Shown one piece after another: positions 1 through 11,948 of a stretch of DNA of 64,000 nucleotides (positions are counted from its first letter, which is position 1; each line of letters opens with the position of its first letter). The DNA lies in the NCBI GenBank assembly GCA_037976565.1, contig CP137680.1:19556675-19620674 (forward strand). The letters run 5' to 3'. The stretch is from Mesocentrotus franciscanus (lineage: Eukaryota > Echinodermata > Echinoidea > Camarodonta > Strongylocentrotidae). The notes beneath the pieces are model-generated. The model was not told where the DNA came from, ran no database searches, and worked only from the letters and a program-made list of their open reading frames with translations. Position numbers and translations under genes: made by a program.

Positions 1-1390
1 AAAACCGCATCACCATCACTCTTACATGTTCTAGGCCCCGCGTAACGTGTTTTTCACTGATAACATTTCAGGATACAGGAAACAGGTTTTTCTTTTGTTT
101 ATACATGTTTACATAGTAATTATTAATCAGAAACAGATATGTTTGTGTTTATACATATCTTTTATAATTTGCAGCATTTGATAAAGGATACAGGAAACTA
201 TAACGCAGTTTAGGATTCTACAAAATTTATAATTCATTAGGGTAAAATGACGCCATTATCATTAATTATGGGTAAGACTTCCTTTTCTACATTTTTGTTA
301 GGCAATGCTGTTTTAAAATGTACTACTTTTGCAGCCGCACTCATGTTTGAAGCGGCGATGGCTTCCATACACATAGACTGTGTTGCTAGGACTTAAGGTA
401 TGATGTAGCATTTACATGTACATGACAAAAGAAGCAACTCTGATAAACAAGTTTAGTAGTAAATACAGATTTGCTTTTCACACTTAAAAAAACAACTAGG
501 TATCTTAATTCATTTACATATTATGAAATCGTATATATAGAGTAATATTTGGGGGCTGCTATTAATAATTTGTGACGCCATAGCTTGATGCAAAGTAAAT
601 CGACAAACTTTTGTCAGAGTATTTTCGAATTTTATCTATTTCATATCTAACAAGACAGCAACTCAAATAGAATGCTAGTATTCCTTTTGTATTTTTTTCT
701 TTTCTTAAAGGTCTATACTCTGACTGAGGAATGCAGCTCCAGTAGGACATTAATGATTGTACAATCCTATACTTTAACCTATCATAAATACCACAGAAAC
801 TATATAATAACACAATTCAAAGACAAAATATTCAACCTTTATATTCATGACTCCCGTATCTTTTATTTACGTACCCCACACCCATTCACTGATCTTTTTT
901 AATCAATTTGATCCGCTTCAAATTAAAAGGTCAATAAAAGCATCAATGATATTGAATTATTAAACGTAATTTATTTTTGAATTAATACATACATTTCAGC
1001 CATTTAAAATTTCCATTAAAACAATGTACATACAACTTTAATATTATCAATAAACAGATTTCGAAATAGCTATATGCAAACAGAACTGGGTCTCCATGAT
1101 TGATAGAATCACGATTTAACAACAACACAAAGGTTCCTGATTACCCAGAAAAAGAAGAGAGAAAGGAAAAGCTATAAAAGAAATAAAGGATTCAAACAAA
1201 TTCTCTTTACATCAGATGAAATATTTGCAATTAGAACCGTATAGTTCCTCCTCATCTGTGATCGACATCCTTCCTCATGACAGATATCTCTTCAGATAAG
1301 ACAAACAAATTAAGAAGTATTTACTTTCATTTCAATTCTAATACACCGTATGTCCTTACTCATTTCCGGCAACTCGCGACTTCTGATAGG
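1..1390. other. intergenic, no gene recognised
   Basis: AT-rich sequence without a convincing coding exon, splice pair or recognisable repeat. The short open frames here have no domain-like composition and are judged to be chance. Confidence 0.5.
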
Positions 1391-1393
1391 TTA

Positions 1394-1609
1394 TCAACCA
1401 GGAAAAAGCCTGGTAGCAAGTAGGTAACGAATCACTGTAAGCGAAGAAATGCGAAGTGTAGGCAAGATATTGGTCAACAGACTAACTCTTTCTTCCTCAG
1501 TTAAGTCATTTGAGATGATGCCCCTCTTCCCGGTAACGCAAACCAGGACCTTCCTTACTGAAGGTATATGGATAACAGTTGGAAATGTTTTGCCCCTCCT
1601 TGAGGCCAA
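1394..1609 (-). other. possible orphan coding exon, weak BACK-like motif
   Basis: On the minus strand an open frame of about 70 codons ends in two stops. It contains a segment with the pattern LTEEERVSLLTNILPTLRIS, loosely like the BACK domain of BTB/Kelch proteins (acidic residues, then a leucine-rich helix and an RLPLL-type turn). No companion exon was found nearby and splice sites are not decisive. It could be a gene fragment or chance; the function is unassigned. Confidence 0.18.
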
Positions 1610-1989
1610 GGTTTGGAAACGCCACTGGAGATGTTTTCAGGAAAACATTGAGAAGATCAGTCATGATTGTGTACATCATACAGCTAAGAAATGATCCATA
1701 ATAATAATATTTCATCATAGCAAACGAAAGACACGTGTTCATACGCATACACAAACACATCCACCCACACACGGCAACGTGCATTTCAAATGCTAAAAGG
1801 AGAGTCGGATCTTTAAAACCCTGAACAGGATAGTCTTGCAACTTTCCTCCAGGAAAATCAAAAGTATAATTACACCTCTGATAGTACATGTATTTCAAAA
1901 GACAATAACAATACTAACATTAAGTGATTAAGATCATTGCATTTGATTGGTTGCGAGTAAAATAAATGCATGCATATAATTTCGTTTCA

Positions 1990-2340
1990 GGACAATTACC
2001 CCCCCCCCCGGAAAATTACTACTAGACAATAACCCCCGTGGACGTTTACCCCGAGGACAAGTACCCCACCTTAAAATTACCCCTATATAGGAAAAATACC
2101 TCCCCATGAGAACCAAGGACAACCAACCCGAGGACAAATACACCCCGAAAATTACCTCCCGTTTATTAAAGGGAAGTCCACCCTGATAATAGGTTTGGTT
2201 TTAATAAAAGCACTTTGGGGGTAATTGTCCTAGGGGTAATTGTTGTCTCCGGGGTAATTGTCCTTGGTGGGTAATTATCCCGCTGGTAATTGGCCGGCGG
2301 GGTGATTGACCAGGGGGTAATTGTCCTAGAACCGGTATAA
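1990..2340. repeat. inverted degenerate minisatellite, AGGACAATTACCCC type
   Basis: The left part (about 1990-2160) repeats variants of AGGACAATTACCCC every 14-20 bases. The right part (about 2215-2335) repeats the reverse complement, GGGGTAATTGTCCT. Between them lies about 50 bp of non-repetitive sequence. The whole forms a large imperfect foldback built from a tandem motif; no coding is apparent. Confidence 0.8.
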
Positions 2341-2469
2341 TTACGTATCACTAAAAACAAAATAAAATAACGAGTCCTTATATCAACTGATTTTGATGCA
2401 AAACTGGTTTGAATAATGTAAGAGCCATAGCGACTATCCAGTGATCTCGAGGCAGCAGAACGCAAGAAA

Positions 2470-2950
2470 CTGTGTGAAGAATCGGTTGGCTTTAGAAAGT
2501 CGTCAATTAGAGGTTTCCCATTAATGTTTATTTTTAGTTGTTAGTAACCTAACTTACAAGCCAAGAATAAATTAATAATGCGTGAAATAACTAATAACAC
2601 AAATCTTATAAATAATTCTTAAACTTAACAAATTTAATACAAAGAGATGAAATAAAGAAACATTTGTTGCAAACCTCTAAATCATCTAAATACTTTGAGT
2701 TAAACAAAGGTTATTAAAGATTTCTTGAAATGGTGCATTCGTAATCTCAGATTAGAGAATTTCTAAAAGATCATCACATTAGATTATGATGCTTTTTTCG
2801 TTTTGTTCTGATACAGATATCGACACCCATTTGACTGACATGTATATATTCAGTAAGAAATATTTTCTAAATGACTATTCTATTTCCTTATATAGTGTAT
2901 GTTATATATATGAAATATAGTAAAGTACCAAAAAAATTCTTGCAAAAGAC
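2470..2950. other. intergenic, nothing recognised
   Basis: AT-rich sequence without coding signals, RNA genes or obvious repeats. Confidence 0.4.
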
Positions 2951-2954
2951 AGGG

Positions 2955-3182
2955 AACCAGACTCGACTATTACTTGTGCTAACTTCTGGTACCCCCTTTC
3001 ACAACAAAAGTGTACACATAATCTTTTCTTTCAGTTGTATATAACATACTTTGTAAAACAATGTTTATCTTATTCATTTGTAGTGTTATTTATCTTGTGT
3101 TATATTGTTATATTTTATGTAATCATGATTGATACATTATGTTTTACTTTGCTGTTAATAAACTCAAAAAACTCAAACTCAA
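2955..3182 (+). mobile_element. probable LINE 3' UTR with (AAACTC)n tail
   Basis: A T-rich 3'-UTR-like stretch ends in AATAAACTC followed by a short array of AACTC units. A polyadenylation-like hexamer followed by a simple-sequence tail is typical of truncated non-LTR retrotransposon 3' ends. No reverse transcriptase frame remains. This is inferred from tail structure only. Confidence 0.4.
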
Positions 3183-4218
3183 ACTAGGGCCTGGAAAGAT
3201 AATCACCAGCTGCCCCTCTTCCATCCTCCCCCACTGAAAGGTAAGGTCAAGATCCCCCCGCCAATTTCTAGTAATATTTCGAAGGCTACATTCCAGTAGA
3301 CAGACAGCCTAAGAGACCGATAGCACATTAAACCAACATTAACGGTCTCGCGGACTTTCTGAAAACTTTTTCTTACTGTTAACGAGACCGAGAGATGACG
3401 AGACCGAAAATGCCGGTCTTCTGTGCCTTTTACCCACTTTTTAGGGTTCAGAAGACGGACGGCCCACGAGACCGACAGCAAACGAGTCAGATGTTTTCAA
3501 AATACCTTCCTTAATGTATGCCTTTATTTCCACGGTCTCACCGGGCTGTAGGTCGAATGTTATGACCCATATTTCGAATGTGAGGGTAGTAAAAAAAAAA
3601 AAAAAAAAACATGTGGCATCGCTGTTCAATAAGTGATCTACGATAAAAAATAATAAAAAACATTGTGAACAATGTTTCAACTCACAATTGATACAAATGG
3701 AAGAAAAAAACGAAAGATCTATTGACATACTTGTTTCTTGGCAGAATGCTGTTCTTGTAAACATCCAAACAATGACCATTACCGAGAATCCATGTAAATA
3801 ATGATGCATTTTTCCCTTATTCGTCTTATCCACTTGCATAAACATGGTAAACGTTAAATGCTACGCGACATATAAAAAGTGAAAGAACGAAAGATAAGTA
3901 TCGATGTGTACTCAATTGCCCTCGATGGCACTGTCATTGCCACTCAATAGCCGGACCTTTACGTAGGGATCATCATACGTTTTTACACTAATAATTTTTT
4001 CTCCTGTGGTAGGTTGTCAATTACTGTGTTATAGGGTGGAACATTAATATCGTTCAGCAAACGCGTATATCCCGTTAAAAGACGTAAAAGACGTAAAAGA
4101 CGTAGACGTAAATAACAATTCGCATTGACGGAAACAAGACATGAAGAAGACGTTACAATGGCGCAGCTAAAGGGGAAAGCTTGAGCTGCGTGTCTCCTTC
4201 ACTCAGCAAATATTAAAA

Positions 4219-4445
4219 ATAAAAGGAGGTGAAGAGAGAGGGAGGGAGGAGAGAGAGAGAGAGAGAAAGAGAGGGAGAGAAAAGGGATTGAGAGAGATTG
4301 AGGGAGAAGTGGGGAGAGGGAGAAGGGGATAGAGGAAGGAAGAGAGAGGGGTGAAAGAGATCTAGAGGGAACAGAGAGGAGAGATAAAGAGAGAGTTGGA
4401 GAGAGGGATAGAGAGAGAGAGGGGGCATGGGGGCAGAAGGAGAAG
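4219..4445. repeat. GA-rich simple repeat
   Basis: A purine tract of GAGA/GGGA units. It opens long spurious serine/leucine/proline-rich frames on the minus strand, which should not be read as genes. Confidence 0.9.
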
Positions 4446-4736
4446 CGAAGATGGCCAAATGGAACAAAGCAGAGTAAACAGAATATGATTTTAACATTCG
4501 AATTTAAGATCATCCTTAAGATTTGTTGTTACTTTGTATACAATGGATATTAAATTCTATCTTTGAAAAGAAAAACATTCACACAAAGTAAATTCAAGTC
4601 ATTTGATTTGATTTGATTTGATTTGAACATCTCTATCGAGGATAAACCTGATTAGCAAAGCAGTTTCTCATCATGTTTTAGTTAATGAACCTTAATCACA
4701 TTGAACAATAAATAAACAATATATAAAAGGCAGTTG

Positions 4737-4885
4737 ACCATATAGTAAAAATACTCCCCAGGGAGTGGAGTTGGTGCACATTGTGCGTGAATGAATCCGA
4801 TAACAGGGGTAATTATATCTGGAAAGCGCTTAGGAGGAATTTCGTATTAAGCGTTATATAAATCCAGATTATTATTATTATTATT
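4737..4885 (+). repeat. dispersed repeat with AAAGCGCTTA core, copy 1
   Basis: It contains ACTCCCCAGGGAGTGGAG, then GGTGCACATTGTGC, then AAAGCGCTTAGGAGG and TTAAGCGTTATATAAATCC, ending in (ATT)n. The same ordered blocks appear reversed at 43683-43908, and the end alone at about 12995-13045. This looks like a retroposed SINE or LINE-tail family with a microsatellite tail. Confidence 0.7.
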
Positions 4886-5336
4886 ATATTATTATGTATT
4901 ATAAAATCCGAACTTGATTTCTCTTGGATATTCCAGTAGGGTAACGAAATGGCCCTTGAATAGATTTAATAAAAGAAAATGTAGTTGCAATCGTGTATGT
5001 AATACATTTTGCATTTTTGTCTTACATAACATTTCCAAACATTCCAACAAAAAGCTCTTGTATTTAAAAAATGTGTTGATACATATGTATACTGAATCAT
5101 CAATAACAAAAGAAAAAACCCAACACGTACCTTCTTTGTTTTGCAATCCTTTTTTGTGTAATTTTGTAAACTTTAAATTTACACTGTGCTTGTTTACTTC
5201 GGTACATCTTTTTTAAAAAATGTATTGTGTCTTCATGTGCAGTCAAGGAAAGATCTTATACACTGGTTTACGATGAGAGAATGAGGGGGGAGGGGTCAAG
5301 GAGAGGCATTTTTGGAACGCGGTAGGGAAGTTATAT

Positions 5337-5361
5337 GTGCGTGTGTGTGTGTGTGTTTGTG

Positions 5362-5395
<34 letters not shown>
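5337..5395. repeat. (GT)n then (AT)n microsatellite
   Basis: A run of GT dinucleotides followed directly by a run of AT dinucleotides; simple sequence. Confidence 0.95.
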
Positions 5396-5400
<5 letters not shown>

Positions 5401-5536
5401 CCCTTCTATGAATATTCTAAATACATGATTGGTCAATTGGTGCTCGCGTGATAAAGTATAATTTCACTATGAAAAAAACAAATCTCTGCCAGAGCTCCGA
5501 ATACTGAGTGGTTTTCATTATTTGTTCCTGGGCAGA

Positions 5537-5632
5537 ACTGCGCATGCTCTATTTGTGTTTTCTTCCAAGGCACTACTGCGCATGCTCTATTTGTGTTTTC
5601 TTCCAAGGCACTACTGCGCATGCTCACTGTTC
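5537..5632 (+). repeat. 38-bp tandem repeat, about 2.6 copies
   Basis: The motif beginning GCGCATGCTC recurs at 5540, 5578 and 5616, a period of 38 bp with near identity between units. It lies just upstream of the Crypton-like remnant. The GCGCATGC core resembles an NRF1-type site, but no promoter function can be claimed. Confidence 0.9.
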
Positions 5633-5785
5633 ATTGACAAAAATTTGTGTGAAATTTGAACGCGCAGACGGCCCGCTGAGCAAGTCCTTATTAATTGTAC
5701 AGACTGCTCATAACCTTGCCGCCTGCAGTATCGGGGCAAGTCAGCGGTAGCTGATCGGTTCGGATCGGATAATATGTAAACAAAC

Positions 5786-7018
5786 ATGGCGGCCACCGAA
5801 GAAGTTCGCTTGGACCTCTTACAAGGCAGACATTGACGATTGTATTGCTTCCACTGATAGTTCAAATACGAAGAAAGTGATCAAGTTTGGTTTGGATGTT
5901 TTTCGTGAATTAACGTCACTTTTGAGGAACTTTCAAATCAAGATTTGGACAGTTTTTCGGCGAGATTCCACATTAATTGCTGCAAAAAACAAATGAGGAG
6001 AGGATTACTGGGGAAAAAGTAAGTTTTCAATCAGATTTGGACTGCAACGCCACTTCATTTCAACCAGGGATGTAGACACTGTAAAAACGGTGAGTTCAGT
6101 CGTTTCATGCAATCGCGCTTTCAAAGCAAAATAGAAAATCAATTGGTAATTCGGAGGTGAAACATCACTCTCAAATTAGTGATGATGATTTGAACAAAAT
6201 AGATGCACATTTGGACTTGTCAGAGCCCAAGGGTCTTCAGCGCAGAGCATTCATTGCCTGTATGCTTTAATTCGCAAATCGTGGTATGGAGAATTTGCGG
6301 AATATGAGGAAAACTGAGCTAATACTACACAATGAAAAATCAGAGTCTGAATATTTCACTCTACTTGACAAAGCCACCAAAAATCATACTTCGGATTCAC
6401 GTAAGAGCCAGGGTGGAGAAATGCATGCCCACGGAGATGCTGACGAGGTGTGTCCAGTCAAATTCGTAAAAGAATACTTGGCTAAACTCCACCCCGATTG
6501 TCCATTCCTATGGCAACGCCCAACACCGAAACCCAAAGCTGGGAAACAAGATCAATGGTATGACAATTAATGCACCGATCGGTACACACACCCTAGAGGT
6601 GATGATGAAAACCATCAGCGAGGAAGCAAATCTCAGTCAAATCCACACGAATCACTCACTACGAGCTACAAGTGTCACTCGTCTTCATCATCCTGGCTTC
6701 GCTTCCAGAAACATTATGACTGTCTCCGGCCACAGGTCAGAAAATTCGATCAAACACTACTCGCAAACCAGTGAAGAAAATAAGATTGCTATGTCTAAGG
6801 TGATCTCGACAAGAGAATCAACGTCATCATCCGCAAAACTTGATGCCAGAGATGTTCCATCAACATTGCATGGAGCTACAGTACATGCAATTAGAACTGG
6901 CTTGCAACGAACAGTCACGTATCACGTATCACGTTCACGTTCACGTCTTGCGCCCTTTCGTGAAACAGGTCACCCAAATCTACAAAGTGTTGGGTTACGT
7001 GACCCAACAATTTGTTGA
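5786..7018 (+). pseudogene. Crypton-like tyrosine recombinase, decayed
   Basis: Fragments in shifting frames read as a tyrosine-recombinase transposase of the Crypton type. An N-terminal helical piece (5832-5918, with TKKVIKFGLDVFREL) resembles the SAM-like DNA-binding region. A first catalytic-arginine segment (about 6280-6315, NRGMENLRNMRKTEL) is followed by a catalytic block (6650-6770) with NHSLRAT (His and Arg), SGHRSEN (His) and KHYSQTS (nucleophilic Tyr). Known family members cut and rejoin DNA through this tyrosine. Stops and frameshifts occur before 6286 and near 6560, so the copy is dead. Its 3' end matches an inverted segment at 11.88-11.95 kb. A DIRS-type recombinase is a less likely alternative, since no reverse transcriptase is present. 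Confidence 0.75.
6884..6980 (+). repeat. Crypton 3'-end repeat, left (forward) copy
   Basis: Reading forward: CATGCA, ATTAGAAC, TGGCTTGCAACGAACAG, then a run of CACGTAT/CACGTT units and GCGCC-TTTCGT-AA. The same arm is present reverse-complemented at about 11855-11948. Confidence 0.85.
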
Positions 7019-7159
7019 TTTGCTATATGCAATCTACGAAAGCTCACGTAAATTGACGCTGGCGTTTAAAAAAATAATGCAAATTGTCATTGGGAAGAGA
7101 CTAATGGCAAACAAGCTGCTTCAGGCCAGAATCTTTAGGTTATCATTAATGATTAAATA

Positions 7160-8100
7160 ATGCGATTAAAAATGAATGAGACACCCATTTGGCTTGATTG
7201 AAATCAAGTACATTAACAAAAATCAGTTTAGTAAAGCAAATATAATGACCCCATTTCACCTTTTTAAATCAATGATTATCAATCAAAATGCACAGATCAT
7301 TTAGCCCACTTAAAAAGTGCTATTTTCATATTTTTAGTGCCCAAATAATTAATCATTCTCGTCTCGCCTTCAATGATCTTTCATATTGTGCCCCCTCCCC
7401 AATGAAATTTCAATTTTGCCTCAATCTTTTAATTTTCGATTTGTCGCCACAGATTTTTTGACATTTGCCCCCCCCCCCGGACAGTAACATTTTCAATCCA
7501 GGACCCCTTCCAATACTGACATTTCCATAGGCCCTATTACCCTCCCTCTTCCACCCCAACCACCACCACAATTACCATGCTGTCATTTTGGCACTGACTT
7601 ATTATTTAACCCCCGGCCCCTCCCTCTCTATTGTAAAACATTTTTATATTGCATTTATACTTTAGCCTTGCCCACTCTCTTATATCCGCCTATGAGGATG
7701 GATGATTAAATATATCTCGCTGATGACAGATCTAAAAGAAATCACAAGGTCGAACACCAATTACTCAATTCTATACACAAGACTGCATCAGCCCCATCAC
7801 AACTCAGTCATACAGCATTATCATTACAGAGTGCCTACATCATCATAATCACCAGCATCATCACATATCTTTCACATAATAAGAAAATGAAAAGAAAAGA
7901 GTTAAGCAGTATTAACTGATTTTATTAACATTTAGAACTCACTGATCAACATAATTTTTTCTATAATGATCTTTGTAAATGCAACATGACATATATATCA
8001 ACAAAAGAAAGGTGACAAATAAATGGGGAGGGGCTGCTGTCTCTTGAATTCAAATTTTATATATTTTAAAATAAAATCCATACGATTTATTCAATTATCA
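7160..8100. other. intergenic, nothing coding
   Basis: Low-complexity AT-rich and C-rich stretches (for example a C run near 7470) without exons or recognised repeats. Confidence 0.4.
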
Positions 8101-8169
8101 ACATGCTATATTACGATGTAAAGCACAGGTATATACTGAGTTTTATGAGTACTTTTTTTATACATTGGA

Positions 8170-8395
8170 CATTATTGTTGTTATTACTACTATTATCATT
8201 ATTATTATTGTTATTATTATTACTGCTATGCTATTACTGCTATATGATCCAATCCAATCCAATTGACCCAATCTGCGAAGGATACAACTCCGCAGTTCTC
8301 CAACCTGGAAGAAATCAAGAAGAAGAAGAAGATCATTGTCATTATTAGTATTATTATTATTGTTATTATTATTATTATTAATATTTTAAAGTACT
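8170..8395. repeat. (ATT)n blocks around a possible LINE tail
   Basis: Two ATT/GTT microsatellite blocks flank a short segment (about 8245-8330) ending in GAAGAAGAAGAAG. That segment could be the extreme 3' end of a LINE reading frame, but this is not secure. Confidence 0.5.
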
Positions 8396-8550
8396 ACTAT
8401 TGTACTACTCCTACATCATTTTATTCCCCTTCAATTTAGTATCCATTTCAGCATCCCTAATATATTTGTCAGAACTTGAATTAATCAAAAGCTATGTTAC
8501 ATGTACACGCATTTAAAAGAACAAATAAATACTTTCATGATCTTCGCTAT

Positions 8551-8590
8551 ATCTTCTTCTTCTTCTTCTTCTTCTTCTTCTTCTTCTTCA
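8551..8590. repeat. (TTC)n microsatellite
   Basis: About thirteen uninterrupted TTC units. Confidence 0.95.
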
Positions 8591-8649
8591 AAGTTCTGGT
8601 AATCTTCAAAGGGCTATGTAGCCTATCCGAAAGATGAACTAGTCAGTAC

Positions 8650-9190
8650 TAAAGACTACAAGTGGTGTGAGGAAGACAGATGATTTTTTTAGTGGGATAA
8701 GGGAATTAGATGCCTCAGGAGTAGTCCCTGGCAGTTCTCTGGACTGTCAGCATGCATTACATTTCCTGGAAGTCAGTTCCATTAACTTTGGGACAGAGTG
8801 TTGGTCAAATTCAAACTTTTCTATGTCGCTTCTGGCTTGGTGCAACTGGAGGGTCATGTCATGGTTCTTCAATGATCGTGATTTGTTGAAGGAAAATAGG
8901 GCTTTGGCAGAGAGACCATTGACTATCTTGTGCACCATTCCCAGTCTACTTGCAGAGTGCCTTGTAGATAGAGTAGGCCACTAAAACGTCATCATCTCAG
9001 TCACGCTGCTGGTTCTCTTGTAGTCCCCATTGTGACATAGCATGTGCCCTGGCGCTGGATCTTGTCAAGATCCTGGACATCTGAGATGTTTTAGGGATCC
9101 CAGACGCTGGAACAGTTCTCAAGATGAGGGTGGACTAGGGACTTGTACGAAAAAGCCTGGGTATCAAACCTTCTGCATGGGACAACCTGC
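8650..9190 (-). pseudogene. non-LTR retrotransposon (CR1/L2-like) RT C-terminal fragment
   Basis: On the minus strand the region, read across several frameshifts, gives the end of a LINE ORF2: YKSLVHPHLENCSSVWDP (about 9090-9145), then KRTSSVTEM, then MVHKIVNGLSAKALF (8895-8938), then RSLKNHDMTLQLHQARSD. These follow the order of the thumb/C-terminal region of CR1/L2/Jockey-type reverse transcriptases (LVRPHLEYCSSVWDP ... RTSSVTEM ... YKIVNGL). The catalytic YADD part is absent. It is a 5'-truncated, mutated relic. Confidence 0.65.
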
Positions 9191-9199
9191 ATAATAAAA

Positions 9200-10575
9200 C
9201 CAAAAAGAGAGGAGAAAGCAAATCAGATTAAAACTAGCTGCGCTACATTAGATTTTTAAAAATAGTACCTACCCACTATTAAGTCTTACATTTTAGTTTT
9301 ATTAAAAAAATGATAGACTTATGTCTATCTGATAGGGCTTTTTTTGAAGACTAGAGTAGAGTAAAGGTTTATAATTTATTTCCAATTCTTTTACAAGTAA
9401 CTTTCAAAATTGTTTTTCTTAAATCATTATTATTATTAAACGTTTGCTACATACAATAACAGGCAGTACATGTAGAGGTAGAAGTCTATTAATTATAAGT
9501 TGTTTGTAAACATAGGTGTATCTACTGAACTTCAGTTGCTAAATTTTGTGAGAACAAGTTTGATAGATATAATGTAATATTGAGGAAAAAATGCCTTTGA
9601 GTAGGCCTAAGTCTTTTAATATCATGCTGAGTGAATATACTGATTTGTTTAATTAGCAACACCGTAGTTTGTCACCTAAATAAAGCAGGAGAATAAATGA
9701 GAATTACAAGATTTAATGCAACATAAGATGACAGTTCCCAAAATATCATTAGTCCAAGATGAGTGCGATGTTCGCATGGGCTTAGATTATAAATACAGCC
9801 TGAATATTTTCGAACTTCATACAAACATACCTTGCCAGAGTTCAACTTAGGTGTCGATCCTGTTCCTGAGTAGATCTACACCATAACATTTGATGATCGG
9901 GTCCTGGTGCTCTCTTATGCACTTCTGTGGTCATTATCTGCTTCTTGGTTCCATAGAATCTACAATTAAAAGACAATAGAAACTTAGTAAGGTTCGTGCT
10001 GGTATCAAATGCATGCATTAGTTATCAGTTTATAAATTTGTTCATGTTCTTTAGAGTAAAAAAACCCATGTCATATGTAGGGTTGGATCCTGAATTCTCA
10101 ACAACAACAAAATAAAAAAGGGGGTGGCATATTGTTCTGAAAATTCAATGTAAACAAAGTAAGAATTTAGACATTAGTAATACGCAAATAATAATTAATA
10201 TAAACCTTTTTCTCTCTAAACATGTCTTTGCCCTCTAAATATTTCAAACAAGGCACAATCAGGGGAAGGGGGGAAGCTAGGAAGAAATACCTTTTTTGTT
10301 TTGTTTTTGTTGTTGTTGGTAGATCTAGCCTACATCCGAACCAAGCTGAATCTGGACCTGGATCACATAATCATAATGCCACGTACACTAGTGGAGCAAA
10401 AACGAGTCTAGACCTAGCTATGGCTTTAATTGTCTTTGATAGTCTTTGCCATGGCATAACACAAGCTAGTATAATTGCCCATCATACTCATAGGTGACTA
10501 GGTCCGTGGCAATGCCACATCTTTATTTTTTAAAAATCGAAATTGCCATTGGGGGCATTGGTTAATAGGGTCTAC
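9200..10575. other. intergenic, nothing recognised
   Basis: AT-rich, no convincing exon. A 91-codon open frame at 10222-10497 has no domain-like features and is treated as chance. Confidence 0.4.
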
Positions 10576-10580
10576 TTCCA

Positions 10581-10915
10581 CATTGATCGGCGCTTGTTCA
10601 GAAGCATATCCCTACTTTGACCCCGTAACTCCCGCGTAGAGATACGCTACTAAAACAGACCTAAAAAGAGGAAATATTTATCTTTTCTTCAAATAATGGC
10701 CATGATTTAAAAGTCGTTTAGTTTCTTACCTGTTTTGTGTCAATTTTCTTATTTTTGGGGGAGTATTTTTCCTGAAAATGAAGACTTATAATGTACACTT
10801 TCTCACGGCAAACTGCTGCACAATACAAATTGCATACCGTACCGACCGACGGTGGGATGCGCGCCGTCGGTCGGGTCAAAGCAGGGATATGATTCTGAAC
10901 AAGCGCCCATTGATC
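10581..10915. mobile_element. MITE with 8-bp target duplication CATTGATC
   Basis: The element spans 10589-10907 and is bounded by inverted repeats of about 35 bp (GGCGCTTGTTCAGAA ... ATCCCTACTTTGACCC, and its complement at 10873-10907 with few mismatches). It is flanked on both sides by CATTGATC (10581-10588 and 10908-10915). An 8-bp duplication points to hAT or P-type transposition. No transposase is encoded. The internal part (about 10640-10830) is homologous to the element at 32528-32966. Confidence 0.88.
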
Positions 10916-11022
10916 TTCCTAAACCAGGCATTTATTTAATCTTTTTTAATTAGAATGTACATTTACATAGCAAAATTCAAGGTACATGATTCTATTATAG
11001 ATACGGGGATAAATGCTGTTTA

Positions 11023-11090
11023 GACTTTAGTGTTAGATCTAGACTATACTAGCCTACATTCTAGATCTAACACTAACACTAAAGTGTAGC
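11023..11090. repeat. short palindrome (AGTGTTAGATCTAGA)
   Basis: CTTTAGTGTTAGATCTAGA near 11025 is mirrored as TCTAGATCTAACACT near 11062-11085, forming a hairpin of about 65 bp. Confidence 0.75.
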
Positions 11091-11854
11091 CGCGCCAGCT
11101 CAGGAAACGCAGTCACAGTTCTTGATGGTTGTTACAGCCGGCTAGCATCGGCGAAATGAAAATCATAATCCGCTCGACAAGATATCATAGGCTTGGACTA
11201 GCAATGAGCCATTTTCGCCGTCTCTGTAACAGGTCCACATCTACCACTGATTATTATTGATAATCAAGCTATAAACTGAACTTTAAAGTATGAGACGTGC
11301 TCAAATTAAATAATCTACGGTAAACTTCTGATTGTTTCTAAAAATATTACCGTCGACGACACAAATAAGAGTTCATTCAATCAGTTAATATTCCTTGATC
11401 AGACAAAAGTAAAGGGGATGGGATAGGGGTAATACGTTGTGACAATGCGGAGAGCCCCTAACTGCAACGACGAACACATCACAATCATTTCAGAGATATT
11501 AACACAAAATGGATCTTTACTTACGTTTTTGATATGGTATGGTATCACATCGATGTTGATGTTTGCCTGAAGATTTTCTGTTTCACTGAGATGTACTTGA
11601 CAAACTTCTATTACTATAGAAATTCTCTTAAAAGAAAAATGCTTCATTGTTTGTAATTGAATAACTTCAAAGTTGCAGTTCATAAAATCGCCATTTCCCC
11701 TCAATTTCGTGCTCATGACTAGTTTTAATTAGTAACAAGCGCTTGCAATTTTAAAAATATTGATTAAACACTCACGTCACGTTTTGGTAGACGTGATCAT
11801 TCGTGTATTACCGGCATGGAAAACAACGAATGGTAGGCCATACATTTCGTAAAT

Positions 11855-11948
11855 TAGAGTCACCTAATTTACGAAACGGCGCAAAACGTGAACGTGACAC
11901 GTGATACGTGATACGTGACTGTTCGTTGCAAGCCATTAGAACTGCATG
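11855..11948 (-). repeat. Crypton 3'-end repeat, inverted copy
   Basis: Reverse complement of the 6884-6980 arm: the CACGTAT run, GTTCGTTGCAAGCC, then ATTAGAAC and TGCATG. The minus-strand frame running into it (12087-11869) ends in the same GLQRTVTYHVSR peptide as the frame at 6.9 kb, so this is probably the end of a second element copy in opposite orientation. Confidence 0.8.
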
